Source of the DNA: Prorocentrum cordatum
Taxonomy: Eukaryota > Sar > Dinophyceae > Prorocentrales > Prorocentraceae
Length of the DNA stretch: 64,000 bases
Assembly (NCBI GenBank): GCA_963575745.1
Contig: CAUYUJ010017891.1
Coordinates: forward strand, 157,135-221,134
Direction: 5' to 3'
Shown here one piece after another: positions 11,001 through 21,303 of the stretch. The translations under genes were made by a program, and so were the position numbers. Each line of letters starts with the position of its first letter. Within the stretch, counting starts at the first letter, position 1. The notes under the pieces were generated by a model that was given only the letters and a program-made list of their open reading frames with translations, ran no database searches and was not told the origin of the DNA.

Positions 11001-12240
11001 CCTTGCCTCTGTCAGACAGGGCCTCGACCTCTTCGCCAGCACGTGGCTCGCCCGAACGAAAGGAGCAGCCAAATGCACTGCCTGGCAGCTGGCGCTCCTC
11101 CTGAACTACCTGTCGGGCGGGGACCACACCCAACAGCGACGATCCCGATCAAACACGTCTGCTGACCCCAGCCCCATCTGCCGATACTGCGACGAGGAAG
11201 AGGAAACTCAGGAGCACACTGTCCGCGACTGCAAGTGCTGGGCCCGAGAAAGACTCCCTCTCACCACCCTCATCAGTGACGAGCAGTGGGCCCGTCTTCC
11301 GCCGCACACAAGACACTGCGGGCTCTTCGATGAAGACCCAGCCCTCCTCGACCTGCAGGCCGACCTCGCGAGGGACCCGCTACCTCAGCCCATGCCGCGG
11401 CCCCCCCCTGAGGGAGATCCTGCGGCTTCAGCCCAGGACTCCTACACCACCTACCTTGACCACGACACTGGTTGGACATGGGTCTACGCTGCCACGGACG
11501 GTGCATGCACCAACCAAGCCATCCCATTGCTAGCACGAGCGGGCTACGGCGTCTACTACGGCATCGACCACCGCATGAACTACAGTGCACGCGTTCACGG
11601 CATTACGCAGAACGCCAGCTTGCGGAGACCCTCGCCATTGTCCACCTCACGGCATGTGCTGAACGGCCCGTACACGTTTTCGTGGACAACCAGGCGGTGG
11701 TCGATGGGTTCCAAAGCATCATCGACGGACACTCAGCACCGCAGGGCACGCACGTGGAGCTCTGGGAAAAGATCCACCGATGCGTTATGGCCAAGCCCAA
11801 CATGTTCCGCGTCGAGAAAATCGCAAGCCACCTGGGAGACATGGGCATCGACCTCGGGCTCATCGGGCCCATTGCGGAGGAGTTCAATCGTCAGGCTGAC
11901 GCCCTCGCCACAACGGCGGCACGCACTCACAACCTTCCAGACGACATTGTCGAAGCTGCCAAAACACGACATCGCCAAGCGACCGTGCTTCATGGGGTCG
12001 CTGTCGCCATCTACGAGCGTAGACACCGCGCACTCCCGCTCCCACACCGCAGGGCTGGGTTTACAGCTGCGGAACTCAACAAAATGGAACCAAACCCCCT
12101 GCTGTCGGACCAGGCACCACCCGCGGCTGGACCAGACATCCCACAGAACCCGGACGAGCTCTGGGCCGAGGCCCAACGGGCGATATTCGACGAACAGGAG
12201 GACGACCCGTTCGGCTTCGGCGGGGGACTTGACTTCCTAG
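7666..12240 (+). CDS. LINE polyprotein segment 4: endonuclease, reverse transcriptase, zinc knuckle, RNase H start
   Basis: This is the catalytic core. The endonuclease continues with Met-Asp-Ala-Asn (Asp137, Asn139), Arg-Ile-Asp-Tyr (Asp190) and Ser-His-Val (His216), matching the usual Asp/Asn, Asp and terminal His positions. The reverse transcriptase has Gly-Gly-Leu-Asp-Gly-Trp near 615, motif A Leu-Asp-Arg-Gln-Lys-Cys-Phe-Asp with Asp740, a Gln-Gly-Ser motif B, and Phe-Val-Asp-Asp with Asp833 and Asp834 in place of the common Tyr/Phe-Ala-Asp-Asp. A Cys-x2-Cys...His-x4-Cys knuckle starts at Cys1172. RNase H begins with Ala-Thr-Asp-Gly-Ala (Asp1278) and then loses its frame at about 11611-11620. 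Codons before about 7920 and after 11615 are out of frame with the protein. Confidence 0.85.
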   Translation: MPSRPDKPSLPAPPIHTTGDTTPVLDLTWIWREPSAELPTAAQTTPSWATLAPREGSPSSLRMPLSTPLSTTLRPVSSPSRPRKDGTRPSSRSALSTAGIYIASLYGVAGGDSTDLFRLADCAAARVGSAPYFICMDANTNIDDNPHLLHMMQHGWFNVAEGTPDHTMHTYGNIPDWDRVTKCPRTSRIDYIIANQAARSLVTDFCYLRDLPAKSHVGLQVTLDLSRLDHTARRLLAPTPYPPNDGAHEGHELQALGTLIAGRYQDRMEQADTRDDVERMFALANEASHEYHLTRLRDLPPPPPDHPKKKPPTMHGLTPTFEERPVVPRAFPTYGASTIHMNRLRKLHRQLCELRFIGQHHHLDCRAIPPYLAQRIDCTWTAARLLCHKLRPTVLLAFPEAWTPDEPAPHGEHLDCLIQNLDSELARRANRAKAERIKIWAEGVREPSGRKAAIYARAADSSPTAYLRTPTTPDDTQLHCDTNAFKPDKASTDDSDADTEAGGFSPSDGSSPDTDNDEDHTCEPPPAQVPDILPANAIVANTKDMLKLMVDTWEPILGRYRARAGHDAEAMPTWADFYDEYRQELPTPSPATPFHLTDDQLIHFIRTRSPRRAGGLDGWTTKEAKELPDDILRLFASVLRAMQRTGTIPEPLLHVPNPCLRKGRGELPTDQRLLSVLSVWMYAWEAPAYRSLTDWRKGWTHATSFGAVPKATIGDVSTSLALRIEHARALLLPLAGAALDRQKCFDYLITDICLNLALHAGCPQDIVTVRRNFYSRHKRYIRMNGAYSKELARTNGHLQGSSWSLDDIKLLMCVWTKRQHRYVPRSLSTTFVDDSNSTTHTASELQKSLDETAKFDRFSGQRIHPGKVAGWALTDELHAAVTQLTLAERPLRVVDSFKLVGSYINAEAAPAPAALNLTATADARVRRATSRLPRIGKLPSPMLIKARHARSLAASVCTTGTDIQAPSGPAKTAYNHALKAAIRPKGNKWVEFWTLMAVCVPGHALEIDAITQREAFLCLRRQVNRDVTLCGLVRDLQHHVQTLFGGGPVGRLVQSLQQLRWTWPTFGIMYDDWGCQISWLNLPQNAFLHMLRASQRRAFLRRIKPRRHDLGYLASVRQGLDLFASTWLARTKGAAKCTAWQLALLLNYLSGGDHTQQRRSRSNTSADPSPICRYCDEEEETQEHTVRDCKCWARERLPLTTLISDEQWARLPPHTRHCGLFDEDPALLDLQADLARDPLPQPMPRPPPEGDPAASAQDSYTTYLDHDTGWTWVYAATDGACTNQAIPLLARAGYGVYYGIDHRMNYSARVHGITQNASLRRPSPLSTSRHVLNGPYTFSWTTRRWSMGSKASSTDTQHRRARTWSSGKRSTDALWPSPTCSASRKSQATWETWASTSGSSGPLRRSSIVRLTPSPQRRHALTTFQTTLSKLPKHDIAKRPCFMGSLSPSTSVDTAHSRSHTAGLGLQLRNSTKWNQTPCCRTRHHPRLDQTSHRTRTSSGPRPNGRYSTNRRTTRSASAGDLTS

Positions 12241-12557
12241 GCGACGGGCCAGCCAGCGCCAACCTTGCCCCGTCGGGCATCCGCACGTCGCCCTCGACTC
12301 CGCCACTGAGAGCGGCATCGCACCCACATGACAACGCCGCTCACCTCCAAGACGCTGACGAACAGGAGGACGACCCGTTCAGCTTCGGTGGGGGATCGGA
12401 CGCTTGGACGACGGCCCAGTCAGCGACAACCCTGCCCCGTCGGGCAACCTCTCGACGCCTACCGCGACTCCGTCTCCGAGAGCGACATCGCCCCCATATG
12501 ATGATATCGGTCACCGCCAAGACGCCGACGACGACCTGGGTGACCCCCGCGGACTGA
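11472..12557 (+). CDS. LINE polyprotein segment 5: rest of RNase H
   Basis: From about 11612 this frame resumes the RNase H broken in the preceding frame. Glu52 (Ala-Glu-Thr-Leu-Ala-Ile), Asp72 (Val-Asp-Asn-Gln) and Asp143 (Gln-Ala-Asp-Ala-Leu-Ala), together with the Asp in the upstream frame, give the D-E-D-D set expected of RNase HI. A Pro/Asp-rich tail contains the first unit of a 168-bp tandem duplication (from 12192). The correct frame is left again near 12400, inside the second unit. The first 46 codons are out of frame. Confidence 0.7.
   Translation: MDMGLRCHGRCMHQPSHPIASTSGLRRLLRHRPPHELQCTRSRHYAERQLAETLAIVHLTACAERPVHVFVDNQAVVDGFQSIIDGHSAPQGTHVELWEKIHRCVMAKPNMFRVEKIASHLGDMGIDLGLIGPIAEEFNRQADALATTAARTHNLPDDIVEAAKTRHRQATVLHGVAVAIYERRHRALPLPHRRAGFTAAELNKMEPNPLLSDQAPPAAGPDIPQNPDELWAEAQRAIFDEQEDDPFGFGGGLDFLGDGPASANLAPSGIRTSPSTPPLRAASHPHDNAAHLQDADEQEDDPFSFGGGSDAWTTAQSATTLPRRATSRRLPRLRLRERHRPHMMISVTAKTPTTTWVTPAD
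12192..12530 (+). repeat. 168-bp tandem duplication in the LINE tail
   Basis: Unit 1 (12192-12359) and unit 2 (from 12360) both begin by encoding Glu-Gln-Glu-Asp-Asp-Pro-Phe and end with Gln-Asp-Ala-Asp. The units have diverged in the middle. Unit 2 changes reading frame near 12398-12407, so one indel occurred after the duplication. Confidence 0.8.
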
Positions 12558-13243
12558 GTGGCATAGACGACGCACCGCCGACACCCCACGCTGCCGACCA
12601 TGCCGCCCTACCGAGACGCCACCCTACTACGCGGCTGACCTCAGAGCCCTCGCACGGCATCATGATTGGTCCCACCGCGCAAACCACTCCGCCCCCCCAC
12701 CAGCGGCAGCCCGCGGGGGCGGCTTCAGCCCCCCCGCAGGGCACTGAACCAGACAGGCCCTCGCACCCCGTCCACGCTTCCATTGTTGCTGAGCAAGAGG
12801 ATGCGGCTCTCCCGACCTCTCGGGGCGTGGCCCTAGCGGCTCCAGCCCTGGGGCCGCGTGTTCCCCCCCAGTCACCTTTCAAGGGTGACGGACGACAGCA
12901 TACAGGGTGCCGTACTACGCTAGTCCACCATCTGGACAGGCGTACCGAGGACCTCGCCCCTGTCACGAGGCCCTCGGCCGCTGGCACTGAGCAGCCACCC
13001 CTCACCGACCGCGAAACCGAGCTGTCCCAGGCTATGGCCGCTCTCCAGCAGAGGTGTGTTGCTCTCGCCGCGGACCTCGCCGCCGCCCAAGCTCGCCAAG
13101 GCCCTCTACTCCAGCGCCTCCACAGCGCCGGGCGAGCCTTCGCCGAGCTGCTTACGCCCTCGCCCGATGGTGCCGTGCCGTCACTCACCATCCAAGCTAT
13201 GCTGTCATCGTTCCGCGGCGCTCCACCTGGTGCCCCGCGCTAA
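12404..13243 (+). CDS. LINE polyprotein segment 6: C-terminal tail
   Basis: The first residues complete the second copy of the duplicated tail segment started in the previous frame, which shows that the frame change near 12400 is an indel and not a gene boundary. The rest is Pro/Ala-rich. Residues about 200-250 form a Leu/Ala/Gln-rich helix compatible with a short coiled coil. The frame ends at TAA 13241-13243. Two family A micro-hairpins lie here (12713-12737 and 12831-12853). Confidence 0.6.
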   Translation: MDDGPVSDNPAPSGNLSTPTATPSPRATSPPYDDIGHRQDADDDLGDPRGLSGIDDAPPTPHAADHAALPRRHPTTRLTSEPSHGIMIGPTAQTTPPPHQRQPAGAASAPPQGTEPDRPSHPVHASIVAEQEDAALPTSRGVALAAPALGPRVPPQSPFKGDGRQHTGCRTTLVHHLDRRTEDLAPVTRPSAAGTEQPPLTDRETELSQAMAALQQRCVALAADLAAAQARQGPLLQRLHSAGRAFAELLTPSPDGAVPSLTIQAMLSSFRGAPPGAPR

Positions 13244-13609
13244 TCTCCCCCTTTCTGCCTGCCCGTGAGTACGCGTGGCTCCGCGTCCACGGTGTCAGGG
13301 CGTGGGGGCGGGGGGTGCCCCGTCACTGCGCGCCGCTTTGCGGCCAAGCGCCCAACTGGCGGTCTGCCAAGCCGCCTAGCCACGTGTCAGCACGTCGCCT
13401 TTCTTGTTGGGGCCTCTTTCTTCACGCGGTCTGACAGGTGAGATCATCACCGTCTGTCCGCCGTCTGTTGCGTCTGTCGCACTGCGCCGGGGGAGGGTTT
13501 TTTTTGTTGCCCGCCCTCGTATCTAAAGGCTGCACCGCCGCAAATAGTGTTTTGCGAGTTGTCGCACCGCAGTGCGCCTCGCGGACGGACCCTGGTCCGC
13601 CTACTTGTC

Positions 13610-15294
<1,685 letters not shown>

Positions 15295-15315
15295 CCGTAG
15301 CCATTTTGGCTCAGG
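15295..15315 (+). other. Relic of the dinoflagellate spliced leader
   Basis: The stretch CCGTAGCCATTTTGGCTCAG at 15295-15314, followed by G, matches the conserved dinoflagellate spliced leader (ends ...GGCTCAAG) with a single A-to-G change near its 3' end. A spliced leader is normally joined to mRNA in trans, so its presence in genomic DNA directly upstream of a reading frame is the known signature of an mRNA reverse-transcribed and reinserted. An ATG follows 35 nt downstream at 15350. Confidence 0.9.
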
Positions 15316-15349
15316 CCAGCTCGGCGCGCCCGCGCGCGCGGCTCGGGCG

Positions 15350-16608
15350 ATGGCGACGGTCGAGCGCGGCCAGGCGCTGGCGGCGCTGGCCCCGCTGGCG
15401 CGGGCGGCCGTTGCGGGCGCGGCAGAGGGTGGTGGCGGGCGCCAGCGCCTTGCCGCCGCCGCCGCGGCCACCCTCCGCACGGGCGCGGAGCTGCTCTTCG
15501 GCGCGGAGGTGGCGGGCCCCGCGGTGGGCGGCGAGATTCACGCGCGCGAGCGCCTCTCGAGGCCGCTCCCCAAGTAGCAGGTGGAGGCGGGCCGAGCGGG
15601 GGCGCATCCAGCTCTTTCGGGCGGCTGCGGGCCATTCCGCCAGTGGGCCCAGCGCGCCGAGTTCGGCGTCGGCGCCGAGGCGGCGCCTGCCTCGGCGCGC
15701 GAGGCTGCGCGGCGGACCCGCGGCGGCCGAAGGCGCCGCCAGGGGTCCGACGCGGAGGGGCGCGAGGAGGAGGAGGAGGAGGGGCCGCTCGCCCCTGCCC
15801 CGCCCCCCCCCCCTCGCCGCAGGGCCCGCCCGTCGTGGGAGGTGGCAAGGCGGGCGAGGCGGGCGAGGAGGCCGGGCGCTGCGGGCGCGAGCTGGAGAGC
15901 CAGGTCTAGGCGCTCTTGGAGGAGCGCGACGGCCTGGCGCAGCAGCTCATGGAGACAAAGGCGAAGGCGGCTGAGGTGGAAGAGAAGGCCAGGCGCCGCG
16001 GACGGCAGCGCGCCGAGCTGGAGAGCCAGGCCCAGGCGCTCGCGGAGGAGCGCGACGGCCCAGTGCAGGAGCTCATGGACTCTAAGGCGATCGTCCAGCA
16101 GCTCAAGGGCGCGGTGGTGGCCGTAGTTGAGGTCGGCGCGCAGGCCGACTTGCTGCTGGACGACGCCGAGCAAGGCGTGAACATCGACCACGTGCCGACC
16201 GTCGTCGCCCAGGAAGTCGAGGAGACCGCGGAGGTTCAAACGGTAAGTCGCCCACGCGCCGAAGGGCGCGACCCAAAGCATCTTCCACGGGAAGGTCGCG
16301 GTCAAAGCTTGTGCTGGCCGGTTGCCAGCGGCGACGGCGAGCACTCGGAGGAGGGGGCCGACGTCGGCGGCGAGAACAACGCCGAGGGCCAGGGTGACGA
16401 GCACGGGGAGAAAGATGGCGGCTGCGCAGCGGCCGCCCAGAGGGACTCGTGGAGGCCAGGATGGGAGCTCGACGAGGGCGACCCCCTTCCGCCAGCCCCC
16501 TCGGACCACGAGCAGCGCGCAGGGCGCCAGTGGCTCCAGCGGATCGCGGTGGACCGCAAGCCACGGCGAGGTGATATCACGGCATGGCGGCCAGTGCCAA
16601 TCGGGTGA
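15350..16608 (+). pseudogene. Retroprocessed coiled-coil protein gene, disrupted
   Basis: The first ATG after the spliced-leader relic opens a 75-codon Ala-rich frame (15350-15577) that stops early. The coding signal continues in another frame from about 15643 to 16608. There, two copies of a Glu-Leu-Glu-Ser-Gln...Glu-Glu-Arg-Asp-Gly heptad-type segment lie in tandem (about 15890-15950 and 16015-16075), forming a charged coiled coil. The first copy has TAG at 15907-15909 where the second has CAG, a C-to-T nonsense change. Downstream residues are acidic. GTAAGT at 16240-16245 resembles a splice donor, but a reinserted mRNA should be intronless. Interpretation: a decayed retrocopy. A real gene with small introns removing both breaks is the alternative. 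Confidence 0.55.
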
Positions 16609-18115
16609 AAGGCACGACAGGGGCAGCAGTCTTGGTTTTGCTTAGACTCGGTAGCAGAACGAGCTGCGCGACGATGAGCCGTGCAGCGCGAGACGTTTTC
16701 TCAGGCGCCGAAGTGCGCAGTCGGGTCTTGTGGCGGGATCCGCTCTGGCTTCTCGGGGGCCCCTTGGGGCCTCCAGCTCTGCGCCAAGAGCACGAAATGT
16801 CCGTTCGACTGGGCCCGCTCTTGGAGCCGTCTTGGGGGCCTCTTCGGCCATCTCGGAGGCCTCTGGGGCTGCATTCAGAATTTCCGGGGCCTTTTTGGGA
16901 GCTCTTGGTGCCTGCTTTTCTTTGGATTCGGGCAAGTTTACTTGCGTGGGCGGGGGGGGGGGGCTGAGTCTGACGCAAGCCGAAAACAATTCGACGCGCG
17001 GCAATCACGCAAGTCGAGGGGCACATGCACGCTCGCGTTCGACTGAAGAGGGGCGAGGGGGGAGAGGGGGGGTGCGAACGCCATGCAAGTAAGCTTGCCT
17101 GGATCTAAAGAAAAACAGGCTCTTGGAGGCTTCGCGGGCCGCGCTGGGGCGATCCTGGAAGCCTCCTGGGCGGGCCGCCCTGGGGCGCCGGCGAGCCGAG
17201 AAGGCGAGGGCGCCAACGATTTCAGAAACGCGAGGCGAATTCGCATTTCTTGACGCTTCGCGCAACCCCACCAGCGGCCCGGACACCCTGTTCGCCGCCT
17301 GCGCTCTTCGCTCGCGGCCGCGACCCCCCAAAAAAAAACGCCAGCCCATCCAGAAGCGACGTCCAGAGGAATTGCCTCGATCCAAAAAATGGGCAGCGAG
17401 CAGAGGAAGGGCCCCCAGTGGATGCCTCTTGGAGCGTCTCGGGGGCCTCTTGGCAGTTCCGGAATCCTCTTAGAGCGTCCTGGGTGATTGGGGGAGCCTC
17501 TTGGGGGGCCTCTTGGGGGTTTCCCGGGGGCCTCTTGGAGGCCTCTTGAAGCGCTCTTGGGAGCCTCGGGGGCGCGATTGCCCTCCTTGGGCCATCTTGG
17601 AGCCATCTTGCGGCTTCGGAATACCATCGTAAACGAAATGGCGAGAAAGCCAACACACATGTTATTTTCCTAAGATTTTGGAAGGATGTTAGCCTCTTCG
17701 GGGCCTCCTGGGGGAGCTCTTTGGACACTTGGAGCCGTCTTGGAGCGGTCTTGGGGCTTCTTGGAACATCGTGGGGGCCATCTTGAGGCATATCGGGATG
17801 TCTTGAGACACCTTGGAGGTCATCTTGGGCCCTCCCAGGCGCTCCTGGAATCACCTCAAGCAGCGCCCCCTTCCCCCGGGAGGCCAAACTGTGGCCAAAA
17901 CCTTAGTGCAGCCAGTGATTTTGGCATTCTTGCCGAGGCCTCTTGGAGCGTCTTCGGTGCCTTCGCGTGGCCTTCGCGTGGCCTCTTGGGGGTCTCTTGG
18001 GAGCCTCTTGGGGGTGCTGAATTGCGAATAGGGGTTTTCGTTTAGGTGTTGGGTCTGGAACCCTCTGGGGGAGGCCCCAACGAACGTGTTCGTGAACAAA
18101 CTAGGGCCGTAGAGC
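16609..18115. repeat. Degenerate GC-rich minisatellite, unit like GGCCTCTTGG
   Basis: From about 16735 to 16915 and 17395 to 18015 the sequence is built of degenerate 12-16 bp units around GGCCTCTTGG and GGGGGCCTC. The same unit type recurs at about 38390-38510 and 39400-39530. A block at about 17880-17945 recurs with changes at 38563-38612, and a 17-bp block at 18015-18031 recurs in inverted orientation near 38369-38385. No gene is evident; the frames here are by-products of the repeat. Confidence 0.6.
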
Positions 18116-18169
18116 ATGTCCAGGCCCCGTCGCCACCGCTACGGCCACTTCCAGAATTTTACCGACGTT

Positions 18170-18449
18170 TCCTCCTCCTCCCTTCTCCTCCCCCTCCTCC
18201 GCCTCCTCCTCCTCCTCCTTGCCGTCCTCCTCCTCCTCCTCCTCCTCCTCCTCCTCCTCCTCCTTGTCCTCCTCGTCGGCCTCCTTCTCCTCTTCCTCCT
18301 CCTCGTCCCTCCTCCTCCTCCTCCTCCTCCTCCGCCGCCGTTCGTCGTCGTCGTGGTCTTCGTTGTCGCCGCCGCCGCCGTCAGCGCCGACGCCATCGTC
18401 ATTGTCGTCGCCGTCGCCGCCGTCGTCGCCGTCATCGTCGCGGCCGTGG

Positions 18450-18498
<49 letters not shown>

Positions 18499-18505
18499 GA
18501 TCCGC
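18170..18505. repeat. (TCC)n and (GTC)n trinucleotide arrays
   Basis: CCT/TCC units fill about 18170-18345 and GTC/GCC units about 18345-18505. A (GA)n run follows at about 18628-18668. From 18670 to 19067 the sequence returns to unique composition leading into the next gene; no separate feature is seen there. Confidence 0.9.
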
Positions 18506-18626
18506 AGTATTCGCTGGAATCCTTGAGAAGGCCCCAAGATCTTAAGGATCGTCTGAGAAGCCTCAGGAGCCTCAGGAGCCCCAAGTTGGGGCCCCAAGGG
18601 GCCTCAGAAGCCTTTTAAGTGTTCTC

Positions 18627-18674
<48 letters not shown>

Positions 18675-19067
18675 AAGACAGAGAAAGAGACAGAAAGAGA
18701 GGGAGACAACGTAAGATAACAGTATGAGCACTCCACACGAAGCATAAAAAGAGACGTGGGCCCTTATGGTGTGGCCGTCCCAAGGCAGGGAAGTGGACGA
18801 GAGCTGGATAACTATGTGGCCGCATGTCCTTCCAGAGCTTGGCCCAACGTGGACGGACGCGCTGGCCAGTGGCTTTCCGCGCGAGTATCCAGAACGTGGA
18901 CTCCGCGCGTTCCGTATGTGAATGGACTCCAGAAGGGCCGCGGAAGCCGGATGAAGGCCAAGCGGAAAGTGCAGGAACTGAGTGAGTGAAATAGGTTGGC
19001 GGAAACGGCGGAAGTGATAGTGAATCTTGCCATGCGGAGTCGGTCTGAATAGCCGTTTTGGCCCAAT

Positions 19068-20316
19068 ATGGAATCTTTCATCGTGCTGCTCAGCACCCGA
19101 CACCGGACGGGACGAGGTCCTGATAGGTCTCATGTGCGCTGGTCGCTTCCAGAAAGCTGTGGGCCACAAATGAGATCAATAGGCAGTATTTCAAAAACGT
19201 CGGCGGAATTTTTGCGGACAAGGCTCCGCTCATCCACGCTCTTGTCAGGTTTCGCCGACGACATTCACCAGGCTATGCAGGGTAGTGGGTCTGCAAAGAT
19301 AGTTGGGGCGGCACTACTTCGTTTGGACCCGAGCAGGACGGCCCAGTATCATGATACAGTTGGCATGGACAGCGTGTGGTTTGATCCGGAGGGTCCCAGC
19401 TGGCAGCGCGCACACTGGCAAGTATTGGCTGCCGCACCTTTTGGAACAGGAGTGGTGGCAATTCCAGACCTGGACCTGCATGTTCTGCGGTGGAATTGGT
19501 TCAAGCCGAGTGACGTGACTATACAGAGGTGCCGTGAAAGTATGGACGAAGTTGCACGGAATTGGCGACAGTGCGGCATCTTTGATGGCACGTTGAAGCA
19601 TGATGAAGTGATTGTTTGCAGTTTACCCCCTGTTCTGGCGCACATGGTGGCGGGTGGTCTGATTGATTCGATTTCTTCCAGCTTGAGCCGCCGATCAGAC
19701 CATCAACTTAAGCCACTTCGGCCGTTGCGCAAACTTCGACGCACCATCGTCCGCCCAGATGGCGACCAAGAGTTAGTCTTCAATTCAGCTGCATTTCAAG
19801 CACTGGCACATGCATTGGGCAATGTTGCGAGAGACGGCATCAGCGATGACCTGGAGCAGCGCCAAGAGACGCATGACGAACTCGAGCGTTTCCGCCAGTG
19901 GGCGCTTCGTTGCTCGCACACGCTCTCGAAACAGAATATGCTTGCACACAGAGTGGAAAAGGGCGGCAAACGTGCCAGGCTTTGTCACCTTCGAGTTGGG
20001 GCAGCTGGAGTCGACGAGCATCATGGACGCTTCACCAGTTGGTTCGTTCTGCACTCAGTCCTCACATGCAGCCAGCTTTTGCACGATAGGGACTTGAACA
20101 AGGTTTTCAAGATGGCTGTGCGAACGTTTTTTCCTCGCGAACTCTCCAAGTCACTCGAGGAAATGGTTGAGGGTATGCCCGTGCCCGACGCGTCGCAGCT
20201 TTCCAGGTGGAGGATCATGGTGGACGCAGCTTACATGTTGAAACAACGGGGCATGCACCTTCCTCTCATGGAGTGCGACTGCGTGGTTTTCATGCTCTCG
20301 GACAGCTCGCCGCAAG
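19068..20316 (+). CDS. Transposase-like gene, exon 1
   Basis: Exon 1 encodes about 416 residues ending Leu-Ser-Asp-Ser-Ser-Pro-Gln. The Asp in this Asp-Ser-Ser-Pro-Gln motif, after a predicted beta strand (Val-Val-Phe-Met-Leu), looks like a metal-binding aspartate of a DDE/RNase H-fold transposase; family assignment is uncertain. Composition is mixed and protein-like from about residue 50 onward. The real start may be further upstream, since the first residues are unremarkable and introns occur in this gene. The donor is AAG|GC, and joining at 20316 to 21304 keeps the frame. Confidence 0.7.
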
Positions 20317-20670
20317 GCACCAGAGAGAAATAACAACGCAATGCTGTGAGGTTGCCATGCCCTCCTCCCCCCTTCTTCTCCGTGGAGCTCGCATGGGGAG
20401 GGTGGATGGGGGCCTCGGAGGGGGGAAAGAGACGGTGGGTGGAGGGTTCGGGTACTTCACCTCGTTGCGTCCGTTCCCCCGCTCAGACTACGATGATGAT
20501 GGTTACGATGCTGATGGTGTTGATGATGATAATGCTGATGATGTTGATGATGATGACGATCATGGAAGATGATGATGGTAATGATGATGATGATGGTGAT
20601 GGCGATGATGATGAACATATGATGACGATGATGATGATGGTGATGGTGATGATGGTGATGGTGATGATGG

Positions 20671-20739
<69 letters not shown>

Positions 20740-21303
20740 CCAGAGGGGGCCATATTGTGAGGATGTCTCGAACGGATCGCTGGCTTCAGCACTCCTAAGG
20801 GGGGGCCGCCAAGGGTATCTCACGGCCTCCATTCGCGCCAAGATTGCGGGGGGGTCTCGAGCGGTTTGCCAGTTGGCATGCTCAATATTCTCCGCGGTCG
20901 GAGCAGATGCTGAGGATGTCTCGAGCGAGGCGCTCGTTTTCACCCCCAAGCGGGAGCAGAAGTTGAGGATGTCTCGATCGGTTTGCCTGTTTTGGTGGCC
21001 AGACTGGTGGGCACGGATCCTCCCCAGGATGCCACAGGAGGCTCCAGCAGGCTCCAGGAGGCAACAGGAGGTTCCAGGAGGCCACAACAAGATTCAAGAG
21101 GCCACAGTATGCCCCAGGATGCTCCAGGAGGCCCCCAGAAGCTCCAGGCCTCAGGAGGCTCCAAGATGCTCCCAGACCGTCAATACCCACGGCCGTGAAG
21201 ATTCGACAATTTTTGCGCTTGGACACTCGCGGCGGACAGGTCCACGCTAGTAGATGCACATATGGGGATCTCCACGCAGTGAATCATTTCTTTGTTTGGC
21301 AAG
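20317..21303 (+). mobile_element. Introner-like GC-AG intron, 987 bp
   Basis: The intron starts with GC and ends with AG. The 7-bp direct repeat GCAAGGC spans both junctions (20312-20318 and 21299-21305), as expected of a target-site duplication. Removing it joins ...Ser-Ser-Pro-Gln to Gly-Gly-Arg-Asp-Trp without a frame change. Inside are a (GAT)n-type array (about 20488-20742), blocks with GAGGATGTCTCGA, and a minisatellite based on CAGGAGGCTCCAGGAGG (about 21000-21170). The part from about 20750 to 21290 is related to 36140-37175 elsewhere in the window, which supports a dispersed element as the source of the intron. Confidence 0.75.

Larger units (their letters stand above)
733..12853 (+). 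repeat. Family A interspersed micro-hairpins (11 copies)
   Basis: Copies lie at 733-755, 1778-1800, 2923-2943, 4037-4059, 5105-5127, 6184-6206, 7402-7425, 9166-9186, 11418-11438, 12713-12737 and 12831-12853. Each has an outer arm of 5-7 nt, one unpaired C, an inner GGCT (twice GCCT), a TC or CC turn, the complementary AGCC (or AGGC) and a matching outer arm. Read as RNA, the loop is UUCA or UCCA closed by C-G. Outer arms differ between copies, for example CCCCAG/CTGGGG, CCCCTG/CAGGGG, TCCTG/CAGGA, GCTGG/CCAGC, CCAGG/CCTGG and GCGGGGG/CCCCCGC, yet still pair. Exceptions are G-T wobbles at 736 and 12834, one mismatch at 5109 and one extra G at 7421. All are in the coding orientation. Confidence 0.85.
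281..13243 (+). mobile_element. LINE-type (non-LTR) retroelement, frameshifted
   Basis: A run of overlapping + strand frames carries, in order, a long low-similarity ORF1-like region, a Cys-rich block (about 4771-4990), an endonuclease/exonuclease/phosphatase-type endonuclease (about 7550-8340), a reverse transcriptase (about 9450-10400), a C-terminal zinc knuckle (about 11179-11230) and an RNase H (about 11470-11930). That order is typical of plant/protist LINEs with a terminal RNase H. Frame breaks near 1877, 3525-3556, 7905-7965, 11615 and 12400 split single domains, so this copy is probably inactive unless some breaks are sequencing errors. The outer limits are not defined: I see no poly(A) tail or target-site duplication, and 281 and 13243 are only the ends of the coding frames. 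Confidence 0.8.

Noticed and set aside
20457-20792. Antisense frame encoding a poly-His run
   Set aside because: It is only the translation of the GAT/ATG microsatellite inside the intron.
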